Positions 8,101-16,728 of a stretch of DNA of 64,000 nucleotides are shown in pieces. Positions within the stretch are counted from its first letter, which is position 1. Each line of letters opens with the position of its first letter. Origin of the DNA: Polaribacter aquimarinus. Its GTDB lineage: Bacteria > Bacteroidota > Bacteroidia > Flavobacteriales > Flavobacteriaceae. The notes beneath the pieces are model-generated. The model saw only the letters and a list, made by a program, of their open reading frames with translations. It ran no database searches and was not told the DNA's origin. The position numbers and the translations under genes are program-made. The DNA is taken from the NCBI RefSeq assembly GCF_003129485.1, contig NZ_QFFG01000002.1, positions 186,001 through 250,000 on the forward strand. Reading direction: 5' to 3'.

Positions 8101-8120
8101 AAAATGCGGATGCAAATATA
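8101..8120 (-). promoter_or_regulatory. HU promoter with start region identical to rplU
   Basis: The minus strand reads TATATTTG (8113-8120) followed by CATCCGCATTTT. The -7 consensus is exact and a TTG lies about 17 bp upstream. All 20 bases of this segment recur at the rplU promoter (27327-27346). Confidence 0.75.
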
Positions 8121-8203
8121 TGATAATTAATCAATTCCAAAAACATTAAAGACTAATTTTATATGAATTTTATAATGTAATTTCGCATTTCTATTTTTAA
8201 TTA

Positions 8204-9247
8204 ATGAAATTTTCTAACACTCTCATAAACTGGTATTTACAAAACAAACGTGAATTGCCATGGCGCAAAACCAAGAACCCTTATTTTATTTGGTTAAGTG
8301 AAATTATGTTACAACAAACAAGAGTTGCTCAAGGTTTGTCTTATTATTTAAAGTTTACAGAAGCTTTTCCTACGGTTTTCGACCTTGCAAAAGCAGATGA
8401 AAGCACTGTTTTAAAAATGTGGCAAGGTTTAGGGTATTATTCTCGTGCTAGGAACTTACATTTTACAGCCAAACACATTGCAAATGATTTAAACGGAGAG
8501 TTTCCATCAACCTATAAAAACATCATTAAACTAAAAGGAATTGGTGACTACACAGCATCGGCAATAGCTTCTTTTGCATTTAATAAACCTAATGCAGTGG
8601 TAGATGGTAATGTTTACAGAGTATTATCAAGATATTTTGGAATTGAAACCGCAATTAATTCATCTACAGGAATTAAAGAGTTTAAAACATTAGCACAAAG
8701 TTTAATTGATAAAAAACAACCTGCAAATTACAATCAAGCCATCATGGAGTTTGGAGCTATACAATGTAAACCCCAAAAACCATTATGCATCTTCTGCCCT
8801 TTATCTGATAGCTGCGTTGCATTACAAAAAAATGTGGTTGAAAAACTTCCTATTAAAGAAAAGAAGTTAAAAGTTAGAAATCGTTATTTTAATTTTTTAG
8901 TCATAAAAACAGATGATAATAAAACCATTTTATTAAAAAGAAAAGGAAAAGGAATTTGGCAGGGTTTATATCAATTTCCTCTAATTGAAAGTAAAAAAAA
9001 TATCAACAAAAATGAGTTAATTACAACAGAAGAGTTTAATAATTTGTTTCCACATGAAATCACGATTTCTCTCTTTAATAAAAAAGAAATTGTACATAAA
9101 TTATCGCATCAACATTTACACACGCAATTCTGGATTGTAGAAACTAAAAAATTACCCCAGGCAGAAATTAATTGGAATAAAGTTGAAAAATATCCTGTTC
9201 CTATTTTAATTGCTAACTTTTTAGAAACTTATCAAGCTAAAAAGTAA
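8204..9247 (+). CDS. mutY: A/G-specific adenine glycosylase
   Basis: This 347-residue base-excision repair enzyme removes A mispaired with 8-oxoG. Catalytic Glu 33 lies in WLSEIMLQQTR, a helix-hairpin-helix lies at residues 109-122 (LKGIGDYTASAIAS), catalytic Asp 134 is in VVDGNVYRV, and the 4Fe-4S cysteines are C188, C195, C198 and C204. A NUDIX-like 8-oxoG recognition domain fills the C-terminal third. The ATG at 8204 gives the standard N-terminus. It heads mutY-ssb-gldE-gldD, an order known from flavobacteria, and is divergent from HU. Confidence 0.96.
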   Translation: MKFSNTLINWYLQNKRELPWRKTKNPYFIWLSEIMLQQTRVAQGLSYYLKFTEAFPTVFDLAKADESTVLKMWQGLGYYSRARNLHFTAKHIANDLNGEFPSTYKNIIKLKGIGDYTASAIASFAFNKPNAVVDGNVYRVLSRYFGIETAINSSTGIKEFKTLAQSLIDKKQPANYNQAIMEFGAIQCKPQKPLCIFCPLSDSCVALQKNVVEKLPIKEKKLKVRNRYFNFLVIKTDDNKTILLKRKGKGIWQGLYQFPLIESKKNINKNELITTEEFNNLFPHEITISLFNKKEIVHKLSHQHLHTQFWIVETKKLPQAEINWNKVEKYPVPILIANFLETYQAKK

Positions 9248-9260
9248 TTAATATTTTTAG

Positions 9261-9268
9261 TACTTTTG
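9261..9268 (+). promoter_or_regulatory. -7 element TACTTTTG of ssb
   Basis: This is an exact TAnnTTTG match 31 bp before the ssb ATG. An upstream in-frame TTG at 9266 lies inside this element, which argues against translation from that codon. Confidence 0.6.
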
Positions 9269-9298
9269 ATATTATTACTCAAAGATAAAATACAAGCT

Positions 9299-9721
9299 AT
9301 GGCAGGAACAATAAACAAAGTAATTTTAATTGGAAATTTAGGTGACGAAGTAAAAATGCATTACTTTGACGACCAAAACTGCGTAGGGCGTTTTCCAATT
9401 GCCACTTCAGAAAGTTACACCAATAAACAAACTGGAGAAAAAATAACCAATACCGACTGGCATAATATTGTAGTTAGAAATGGTTTGGCAAAAGTTTGCG
9501 AAAAATATCTTTCTAAAGGAGATAAAGTATACGTAGAAGGAAAACTAAAAAATCGTCAATGGGAACAAGATGGTGTAAAACGGTATTCAACTGAAATTCA
9601 GGTAAACGAAATGACGATGTTGTCCAATAAAAACAATAATCTACCAATACAAAATCAACAACCTGCTGCAACAGCACCAAAGTCTGTTACAACTGAAGAA
9701 AATGACGATTTACCTTTTTAA
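9299..9721 (+). CDS. ssb: single-stranded DNA-binding protein
   Basis: The start is placed at ATG 9299, giving 140 residues beginning MAGTINKVILIGNLG, the usual SSB N-terminus. A longer TTG-started frame from 9266 would begin inside the promoter. The OB fold covers about residues 4-105, a polar Gln/Pro/Thr linker follows, and the protein ends in the acidic tip NDDLPF that binds partner proteins. SSB protects single strands in replication and repair. It sits between mutY and gldE. Confidence 0.95.
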   Translation: MAGTINKVILIGNLGDEVKMHYFDDQNCVGRFPIATSESYTNKQTGEKITNTDWHNIVVRNGLAKVCEKYLSKGDKVYVEGKLKNRQWEQDGVKRYSTEIQVNEMTMLSNKNNNLPIQNQQPAATAPKSVTTEENDDLPF

Positions 9722-9749
9722 TTTATTTTATCAATAAAAATCATAAAAT

Positions 9750-11081
9750 TTGGATTCAGATCCCGAACCTTTATTTTTATTTATTGCCTCTATTGATGTT
9801 CTTACTAGTATCGATATTATAATTCTTCTTGGCTTATTATTAAGTTCTGCTTTAATTTCTGGAACAGAAGTGGCTTTTTTCTCACTTTCTCAAACAGATT
9901 TAAACGAACTTTCTAACAACGGAAAGGAAGAAAATATTGTTGTAAATTTATTAGAAAAACCTCGAAAACTACTAGCAACAATTCTTATTACCAATAACTT
10001 TATCAATATTTTAATTGTATTGCTTTTTGCTTCTTTGTCAGAAACATTATTTGGTGATTTCAATTACGAATTGAATCTTTACTTCTTTACAGCTACCATT
10101 CGTTTTTTTGTTGAAATAGTCTTAGTTACATTTTTAATTTTATTGTTTGGAGAAGTACTCCCAAAGGTTTATGCCTCTAGAAACGCACTACGTTTTTCAA
10201 AAGCAATGTCTAAATTTATTCATTCCGTTAATATTTTATTAACCCCTTTTAGCTTGCCGTTAATATCTTTAACCAAATGGATAGAAAACAAATTAGGAGG
10301 AAGCAAAGGAAGTAATTTTTCTGTAGAAACCTTATCACAAGCTTTAGAGCTAACTTCTGAAGGAGCAACCACAAAAGACGAACAAAAAATTTTGGAAGGA
10401 ATTGTAAATTTTGGAAATACCGAAACTGTGCAAATTATGAAGCCTCGAATCGATATTTTTGCACTTTCTGATGAAGAATCTTACGAAGATGTTTTAAATA
10501 AAATTCTTAAAAATGGATATTCTAGAAATCCAATTTATAAAGAAAATATAGACAATATTATTGGGGTTTTATACGCTAAAGATTTATTAGCCCACCTAAA
10601 TAAGAAAACCTTTAAATGGCAAAATTTAGTTAGGGAAGCCTTTTTTGTTCCAGAAAACAAAAAACTTGATGATCTATTAGACGATTTTAGAGCACGCAAA
10701 AACCATTTAGCAATTGTTGTAGATGAATATGGTGGCACAAGTGGGTTGGTTACTTTAGAAGATGTAATTGAAGAAATAGTTGGTGACATAAATGATGAAT
10801 TTGATGATGATGATTTGTCTTACTCTAAAATAGATGCCAACAATTACATTTTTGAAGGAAAAACAACCATTAAAGATTTTTGTAGAGTTTTAGATGATGA
10901 AGATGAAGCCATTTTTGAAGAAGAAAAAGGTGAAAGTGAAACATTAGCTGGGTTTATTTTAGAAGTTTCAGGTAGATTCCCCAAAAAAGGAGAGAAAATA
11001 AATTTTAAAAATTACTCGTTTACTATTGAAGCGTTAGATAAAAAACGCATAAAACAAGTTAAAGCAACTAAAAATGCGTAA
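9750..11081 (+). CDS. gldE: gliding motility-associated CNNM/CBS-domain membrane protein
   Basis: This 443-residue inner-membrane protein has an N-terminal CNNM (DUF21) region with about four hydrophobic segments (residues 20-175), a CBS pair (about 215-340) and a C-terminal CorC_HlyC domain. The gene overlaps gldD, which identifies it as GldE. GldE helps GldD in gliding and T9SS assembly in Flavobacterium johnsoniae. The start must be the TTG at 9750: an in-frame stop lies at 9744-9746 and no ATG follows before the first membrane segment. Confidence 0.9.
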   Translation: MDSDPEPLFLFIASIDVLTSIDIIILLGLLLSSALISGTEVAFFSLSQTDLNELSNNGKEENIVVNLLEKPRKLLATILITNNFINILIVLLFASLSETLFGDFNYELNLYFFTATIRFFVEIVLVTFLILLFGEVLPKVYASRNALRFSKAMSKFIHSVNILLTPFSLPLISLTKWIENKLGGSKGSNFSVETLSQALELTSEGATTKDEQKILEGIVNFGNTETVQIMKPRIDIFALSDEESYEDVLNKILKNGYSRNPIYKENIDNIIGVLYAKDLLAHLNKKTFKWQNLVREAFFVPENKKLDDLLDDFRARKNHLAIVVDEYGGTSGLVTLEDVIEEIVGDINDEFDDDDLSYSKIDANNYIFEGKTTIKDFCRVLDDEDEAIFEEEKGESETLAGFILEVSGRFPKKGEKINFKNYSFTIEALDKKRIKQVKATKNA

Positions 11082-11625
11082 CCTTTTTATATTCTTTTTT
11101 ATATTGATTCTTACAGGTTGTAAAGAAGAAACTTTACCAAAACCAAAAGCATATTTAAGCTTAGTTTATCCTAAAAAAACTTATGAGAAATTAACTATAC
11201 AAAGACCTTATACTTTTCATATTTTAAAGAATACAAATGTTATAGATGAAACTAATAATTGGTTAAAAATTAAATATCCGAGTTTAAAAGCCTCCATAGA
11301 TATCACATACAGACCTGTTAAAAACAACCTAAAAGAATTGTTAACTGAAGCTGAAAAACTAGTCTTTAAGCATGCAGTAAAGGCTGAACAAATTATTCCT
11401 AAAGACTTTGTAAACCCTGAAAAAAGAGTGTTTGGAAGTTTGTATGAAATTACTGGTAATGCGGCATCTCATTTGCAATTTCATGTTACCGACAGCACTA
11501 AAAACTTTATAAAAGGTTCTTTATACTTTTATGCAAAACCTAATTACGATTCTATTTTACCAGCAGTAAATTACATCAAAGAAGATATTCTACACTTGGT
11601 AGAAACTTTAGAATGGAAAAAATGA
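11074..11625 (+). CDS. gldD: gliding motility lipoprotein
   Basis: This 183-residue lipoprotein has a signal peptide ending in the lipobox LTG-C (Cys 16). GldD is essential for gliding and for T9SS function in F. johnsoniae, where it stabilises the T9SS protein GldJ. The gene overlaps gldE by 8 bp (ATGCGTAA), which suggests coupled translation. The length agrees with the family. Confidence 0.9.
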   Translation: MRNLFIFFFILILTGCKEETLPKPKAYLSLVYPKKTYEKLTIQRPYTFHILKNTNVIDETNNWLKIKYPSLKASIDITYRPVKNNLKELLTEAEKLVFKHAVKAEQIIPKDFVNPEKRVFGSLYEITGNAASHLQFHVTDSTKNFIKGSLYFYAKPNYDSILPAVNYIKEDILHLVETLEWKK

Positions 11626-11738
11626 AAGCGATAAGTAAATCTACCTGTTTTATAAAATAGCTATTCTAACTCTTATTTTTCTGCTTCTCTTTTAGTTTCT
11701 TGCTAATTAAATTTCAATAACCAAACTTATCTAAAATT

Positions 11739-13337
11739 ATGAAATCATTAATCTTTAAATTATCATCTATTTTATTGATGATATTATTAGTGCCATCTTG
11801 CACAAAAAAAGTAAAAGAAGATCTTGCTACAGCTCCAAAATATGTATTATCTATTACAGAAATCACAAATTCTAAAGCCCCAGCATTACAGTCTTTTACA
11901 CACGGAGTTTCAGGAAATGAATGGCTTTTATTTGCAGGAAGGACTAACAATAAAAACGATTCTATTGGTGGTTTACACAGTATTTTCAAAGGAAATTATG
12001 CAAATACTTCTTTTTTGCCCCCATCTTTTAACGATAGTCTTTTTGTATATAATCCAATCTCAAATGCAAAACCTATTAGGATGCATTATAAAACTGTAGT
12101 AGAAACCATAAACAAACAATGTTTTGAGCAAATTGGAGAAATGACAATTCCTTGTATCGAATTAAAAAACTTCTTAAATCAAAATTTATCAATTTTTAGA
12201 AATACAAATGCGCTTGTAAAACAAGATGGAAATTTTTTATATACAGTTGGTGGTTATGGTGCTCCAGTTAATGATGTTAATACAAAAAATTATTTAACAT
12301 TTAATCAGATTGCTAGGATTCATGTACCAAATATGATTAAACTAATAAAAGGCGAAAAATTATCTTTACAAAACCTAAAAAGTTTAATTAGTGTTGGAAA
12401 AAATAAACATCTTGTAAGCACAGGTGGTGAAATGTACAAATTTGATGATGTTCTTTATTTGGCAGGTGGTCACAATTTTGGTAGTTCTGCTCCAAGTTTT
12501 TCTCAAGGTCAAAAATATGTAAATGCTGTGTATCCTTTTAAAGTTTCTACAGCAGACAAACCTTATAAACTAACAGTGACAATACAAGACACAATTTCTG
12601 ATGTTACAACCCCATCTGCTAAAGGAACAGATGCAGTTTCTATTTTTAGAAGAAGAGATGGTCCAATAACGCCAAATTTTTATAAAGTAAACGGCGAAAT
12701 AAAAAGAGGCTTAACTTTCTATACAGGTGTTTTTAGACCAGATAGTACTGCAATTGTTAATGGCAAGAAAACCTCTTATCATTTGGCTTGGAATAATGCA
12801 ATTTATGTGCATCCAGAAAAAATTGTAGAATCAAAAAAGTACACATATGATGCTAGTTACAATCAGAAAAACTTTAATGTGTATTCTTGTCCTAATATAG
12901 CTTTATTTGATTCTGATTCAGAAATTATACATACTTATTTATTAGGCGGAATTGGTGATGGTAAAAGAGCTGCTGTTGGTCATTTATCTGGTTTTACAAA
13001 CACAGGAGTTCATATAAAAATGAATATTGGCAACCCTACTTTAAAAAGTACACACACAGTTTTAGATTATAATATATTTAATAGTGGTAATAATGAACCA
13101 CCTTTTTATGGTGCAGAATCGATTTTATTTCTTAATAAAAGTTTACCATTCTCCAACAACTCAGATGAAATTATAGATCTTAAAAAAGCTTTTAATGATA
13201 CAGATAGCAATTCTATAAAAATTGGTTATGTTTTAGGCGGAATTGAAGCTTTCCAATCCAATCCTGGAACTTACGGAAAAAGAAACTCGAGAGCTTCTAA
13301 TAAAATTTGGAAAGTAACACTAACTAAACAATTTTAA
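11739..13337 (+). CDS. kelch-like beta-propeller lipoprotein, function unknown
   Basis: This 532-residue protein begins with a lipoprotein signal ending VPS-C (Cys 21). Several double-glycine blades recur (YTVGGYGAP, YLAGGHNFG, YLLGGIGDG, YVLGGIEAF), each after a hydrophobic strand, as in kelch-type propellers. No catalytic motif was recognised. It follows gldD by 113 bp on the same strand but is not tightly linked to it. Surface or periplasmic location is inferred from the lipobox. Confidence 0.65.
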   Translation: MKSLIFKLSSILLMILLVPSCTKKVKEDLATAPKYVLSITEITNSKAPALQSFTHGVSGNEWLLFAGRTNNKNDSIGGLHSIFKGNYANTSFLPPSFNDSLFVYNPISNAKPIRMHYKTVVETINKQCFEQIGEMTIPCIELKNFLNQNLSIFRNTNALVKQDGNFLYTVGGYGAPVNDVNTKNYLTFNQIARIHVPNMIKLIKGEKLSLQNLKSLISVGKNKHLVSTGGEMYKFDDVLYLAGGHNFGSSAPSFSQGQKYVNAVYPFKVSTADKPYKLTVTIQDTISDVTTPSAKGTDAVSIFRRRDGPITPNFYKVNGEIKRGLTFYTGVFRPDSTAIVNGKKTSYHLAWNNAIYVHPEKIVESKKYTYDASYNQKNFNVYSCPNIALFDSDSEIIHTYLLGGIGDGKRAAVGHLSGFTNTGVHIKMNIGNPTLKSTHTVLDYNIFNSGNNEPPFYGAESILFLNKSLPFSNNSDEIIDLKKAFNDTDSNSIKIGYVLGGIEAFQSNPGTYGKRNSRASNKIWKVTLTKQF

Positions 13338-13355
13338 TTGATCAAATTCATATAG

Positions 13356-13385
13356 AAAGAGGTCTAATTTTTTTAGGCCTCTTTT
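13356..13385. terminator. bidirectional terminator between convergent genes
   Basis: The arms AAAGAGGTCTAA and TTAGGCCTCTTT form a 12-bp stem with one G-T pair and a 5-nt loop. It serves the kelch-like gene on plus and the MutS-like gene on minus, whose stop codon overlaps the stem. Confidence 0.85.
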
Positions 13386-15153
13386 ATACTATCTCCATTT
13401 TCTTCAACAAAAAAGAAGCATTCATATTTTTACAGACTCCACTTTTTAAAGTATAATCAAAATGTAATTCGTCTTTTATGATTTCTGCATCAAAATAATA
13501 GTTTTTGATACCCGAAAATTCATTTTCTAATTCGCACAAACTTACATCGTGAGTAGCAATGATACCTGTAGATTTTGATTTGGTGAGTTTTTCTACAAAT
13601 TTTTTAGAACCAATAGCTTTATCTTTACTATTTGTGCCTTTTAAAATCTCATCTAAAATGATGAAGTATTGTTCTTGTTTAATCTCATCAACAATAAATT
13701 TTAAACGCTTTAACTCAGAATAAAAATACGATTCATCTTCTGTTAAAGAATCTGTTGTCCGCATACTTGTAATCAATTTTATGGGTTGATATTGAAAACT
13801 ATCTGCACAAACGGGTAGTCCACAATTTGCCATTACAATTGATAAAGAAACTGTTCTTAAAAAAGTACTTTTCCCAGCCATATTTGCGCCAGTTATAATA
13901 AAAAATTGTGCTGTATCAATGGTAAAATCATTATCAATTCTTTTATGAGTATCTAATAAAGGATGCCCTAAATTGGTAGCTTTTATAATTTGTTTTTCTG
14001 ATGAGAGTTCTGGAAAAACAAATTTTTGATGATTGAATTTAAAATTTGCCAAAGAATTTTGAGCATCAAAATACGCGACTACTTCAAACCAATTTTCAAC
14101 TGTATGTTTGTAGTTAAAAATCCACTTTTCTACTTTACAAGCATTTGCAATTTCCCATAGAAACAAACCATTTCCAAAAACAGCTATAATAATGTTATTT
14201 CGATTATCAAAAGCATCTAAAATTTTAGAAAAAGAAGCAAATATTGTAGATGCTTTTTTATTTTCCGATTGAATTACTTCTTGTTTTTCTTTTAGATGGT
14301 TTGAAGAGAATTCTTCGGTCTCAATTTCATTTAACAGTTGGTGATATTGTTTAAATGTTTCTCTAACTTTATCTGTTTCTTCATATAAATTATTGGTTTT
14401 CCTAAGAAATTTCCCTGTGATAAAAAGTCCTGTAAAAAACCAACCTAAGATATAATTGAAGGATAAAAACCCAAAAGAAAATAAACCAATTAACACCAAA
14501 GAAATTAGAGAAAAACCTATTTGTGCTTTTGCCAAATATTTTGGGAGAACAGGCTTATAATTTAGTATCCATTTCGTGATAAAATTGGTTTTATTTTTCA
14601 CAGTTACCAAACTTGCTAAAGCAGAAAAATGTTGGCGCCATTTTACTTTTTCTGAAAGCTCTTCAATTGCTTTTTGTTTCTCAAAAATGTCATCCGTTTT
14701 ATTATTTGTAAGTGTCTTTGCCAATGCTATTTTACCATCATTTGTGTTTGTTCTATTGATATATTGAAAAAAAGAACCTATTCCGAATAAATCTATATCG
14801 TTACTATAATAATGCAAAGGATTCACAAATTCTGAACCAGTTTCTAAATAATGAAAATCTCTATTTAAAACTTTAATTTCAGTTTTGTTAATCTCAATTT
14901 TAGCGTCTACAATTGCTTTTTCTTTTTTAATGTTCAAATATTTTATCACTAAAAAAGAGAATAATAAAATCCCTAAAAAAGCAATAATAAAAACATCTGG
15001 GTAACTCCCAAAAGTGAGATAAATTAAAAAAGATGTCACAAGAAAAACAGACAACCTAAAGACTCCTAGGTTGATAAGTTTTGTTCTAAGATTAGAAGAT
15101 TCCTTCTCTAATTTATCTTTTTGTTTAATATAAAACTCTAAAGGGTTATTCAT
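13384..15153 (-). CDS. membrane-anchored MutS-family ATPase
   Basis: This 589-residue protein carries the MutS ATPase core near its C-terminus: Walker A GANMAGKSTFLRT, the TTDSLTEDESYFYSEL segment and Walker B LDEILKGTNS with IIATHD after it. The mismatch-recognition domain of true MutS is absent. The N-terminal half instead has two pairs of hydrophobic segments (about residues 31-71 and 212-250). Similar MutS-related proteins are common in Bacteroidota and have no assigned function, and canonical mismatch repair is unlikely. It is the last gene of the long minus-strand run and starts 4 bp after the upstream gene. Confidence 0.85.
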   Translation of the reverse strand: MNNPLEFYIKQKDKLEKESSNLRTKLINLGVFRLSVFLVTSFLIYLTFGSYPDVFIIAFLGILLFSFLVIKYLNIKKEKAIVDAKIEINKTEIKVLNRDFHYLETGSEFVNPLHYYSNDIDLFGIGSFFQYINRTNTNDGKIALAKTLTNNKTDDIFEKQKAIEELSEKVKWRQHFSALASLVTVKNKTNFITKWILNYKPVLPKYLAKAQIGFSLISLVLIGLFSFGFLSFNYILGWFFTGLFITGKFLRKTNNLYEETDKVRETFKQYHQLLNEIETEEFSSNHLKEKQEVIQSENKKASTIFASFSKILDAFDNRNNIIIAVFGNGLFLWEIANACKVEKWIFNYKHTVENWFEVVAYFDAQNSLANFKFNHQKFVFPELSSEKQIIKATNLGHPLLDTHKRIDNDFTIDTAQFFIITGANMAGKSTFLRTVSLSIVMANCGLPVCADSFQYQPIKLITSMRTTDSLTEDESYFYSELKRLKFIVDEIKQEQYFIILDEILKGTNSKDKAIGSKKFVEKLTKSKSTGIIATHDVSLCELENEFSGIKNYYFDAEIIKDELHFDYTLKSGVCKNMNASFLLKKMEIV

Positions 15154-15157
15154 TGAA

Positions 15158-15637
15158 TTATTTACGTTCTTTAAATTTTATATCAAGTTTAATTGCCAAT
15201 TCTCTTCCAAAATTAACGGCATCATCAATTTCATAAAATGAGGTAATGCTATATTTATTATTCTCAACATCCCAAATATTTACTTCACAATAATTCTTAT
15301 TATTCAAAAAAGTAGATACTCTATCTAATTTATTAGTGTTTACCCATGAGCCAAAACCAAAAGGACCCACAGACCAATAAGCCTTGTATTTGTTTAATTC
15401 TAAGTCAAAATAATGACTTAAAACTCTAGAAAACTTAATTCCAAAAGCCACCAAAACAATCAATCCTGCTAAAACTCTAAAGCTTATTTTATAATAATCT
15501 TCTGTTATTGCAACACCATTATTAATATAAAATATTATAACACTATAAGTAGCAATTGAGAAAAACACTGCTCCTAAGAGCCTTTCATACCAAGCTCTTT
15601 TATTTGATACAATTTTTACAATTCCTTTTTTTTGCAT
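15158..15637 (-). CDS. small membrane protein with PH-like C-terminal part, unknown
   Basis: This 159-residue protein has two hydrophobic segments (about residues 20-42 and 52-70) followed by a beta-rich cytoplasmic stretch and a final helix, the layout of bacterial PH-like membrane proteins. The family could not be named. It starts 1 bp after the ThiF/MoeB gene stop and ends 4 bp before the MutS-like gene, so all three are likely cotranscribed. Confidence 0.7.
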   Translation of the reverse strand: MQKKGIVKIVSNKRAWYERLLGAVFFSIATYSVIIFYINNGVAITEDYYKISFRVLAGLIVLVAFGIKFSRVLSHYFDLELNKYKAYWSVGPFGFGSWVNTNKLDRVSTFLNNKNYCEVNIWDVENNKYSITSFYEIDDAVNFGRELAIKLDIKFKERK

Positions 15638-15638
15638 T

Positions 15639-16727
15639 TTAATAACTCGAAATTCCTCCAGTTAAATTCAACACTTTTAAATCTGGATATTGTTCTTTCA
15701 TTTTTGTGGTTGCTCTGTAACTATTGAATCCTCGTTGGCAAACCATCACATAGGTTTTATCAAAATCGACTTCTATTTTAGAAGCGTCGAATTTATTGAT
15801 ATGAATAGTTTGGTCTACTTCAAAAGGTAATTTTAGATTTTCTAAAACCGCTATAATTTCGAGATTTGTCGACTGCGAACTAAATGATAATTCTCGTTTT
15901 AATTCTTCAGGAGATATTTGCCATTCTTTATTTTGTGTAGAACAGGCTATATCAAAATAAGTTTGAGCTTTGAAAATTTTGGCGATTTTTTCTTTTAAAA
16001 CAGTTGGATTTAGTTTCATTTTCAATTGCGTATTTTGAAGTGAGTTGTAAATCAACAACTCATTAGTCAATGGTTTACCTACTTTTGTTACAACTTTTAA
16101 TACTTCATTTACTTGTTGTGTTGCAATCATACCAACAATTGCATTTAGCGTTCCAGCTTCTTCGCAATTCGGAATATCAGTTGCCATTTCTGGAAAAGCA
16201 TCTCTTAAATTTGATGAGTAAGTTCCATCAGTTTGCAATACGTTAAATGTTGCTACATATCCATCAAACTTATATAAAGAACCATACACCAATGGTTTGT
16301 TTTTAATCACACAGGCATCGTTTAGTAAATATTTTGTTGGAAGAGAATCTGTACCATCAACAACAATATCTACATTTTCAATCAAATTAAAAACGTTTTC
16401 TTTTGTTATAGATTTGTTGGTAAAACTGACTTCTGTAAAAGGCGCTCTTTTCTTTATAAATTCTGATAAAACAGCTGCCTTTGGTTTGCCAACATCTTCT
16501 AAACTATAAAAAACTTGTCTATGTAAATTTGTAACATCAACTGTATCAAAATCTATTAAATGAAGTTGCCCAATTCCGCTTGCAGCCAAATACACCGCGA
16601 TCGGACTTCCTAAACCTCCACAACCAACCACCAAAACTGAAGCATTTTGTAGTTTTTTTTGCCCAACTTCACCAATTTCTGACAAAGTAATTTGACGTTT
16701 AAAAAGTTGTTTTTTTGATGGGTTCAT
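15639..16727 (-). CDS. moeB: ThiF/MoeB-type adenylyltransferase fused to rhodanese domain
   Basis: This 362-residue protein has an E1-like adenylylation domain (residues 5-245) with the nucleotide loop VVGCGGLGSPIAVYLAASG and a C-terminal rhodanese domain (about 265-360) with active-site VCQRGFNS. Such fusions activate and sulfurate the C-terminus of MoaD or ThiS. The context of Moco genes favours MoaD. Two CXXC zinc pairs normally seen in MoeB are missing; a lone Cys in PNCEEAG remains. A role in thiamine synthesis cannot be excluded, and no moaD or moaE lies in the window. Confidence 0.85.
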   Translation of the reverse strand: MNPSKKQLFKRQITLSEIGEVGQKKLQNASVLVVGCGGLGSPIAVYLAASGIGQLHLIDFDTVDVTNLHRQVFYSLEDVGKPKAAVLSEFIKKRAPFTEVSFTNKSITKENVFNLIENVDIVVDGTDSLPTKYLLNDACVIKNKPLVYGSLYKFDGYVATFNVLQTDGTYSSNLRDAFPEMATDIPNCEEAGTLNAIVGMIATQQVNEVLKVVTKVGKPLTNELLIYNSLQNTQLKMKLNPTVLKEKIAKIFKAQTYFDIACSTQNKEWQISPEELKRELSFSSQSTNLEIIAVLENLKLPFEVDQTIHINKFDASKIEVDFDKTYVMVCQRGFNSYRATTKMKEQYPDLKVLNLTGGISSY

Positions 16728-16728
16728 T

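Noticed and set aside
9266..9298. N-terminal extension of SSB from a TTG codon
   Set aside because: The TTG lies within the TACTTTTG promoter element and the ATG at 9299 gives the standard SSB N-terminus.
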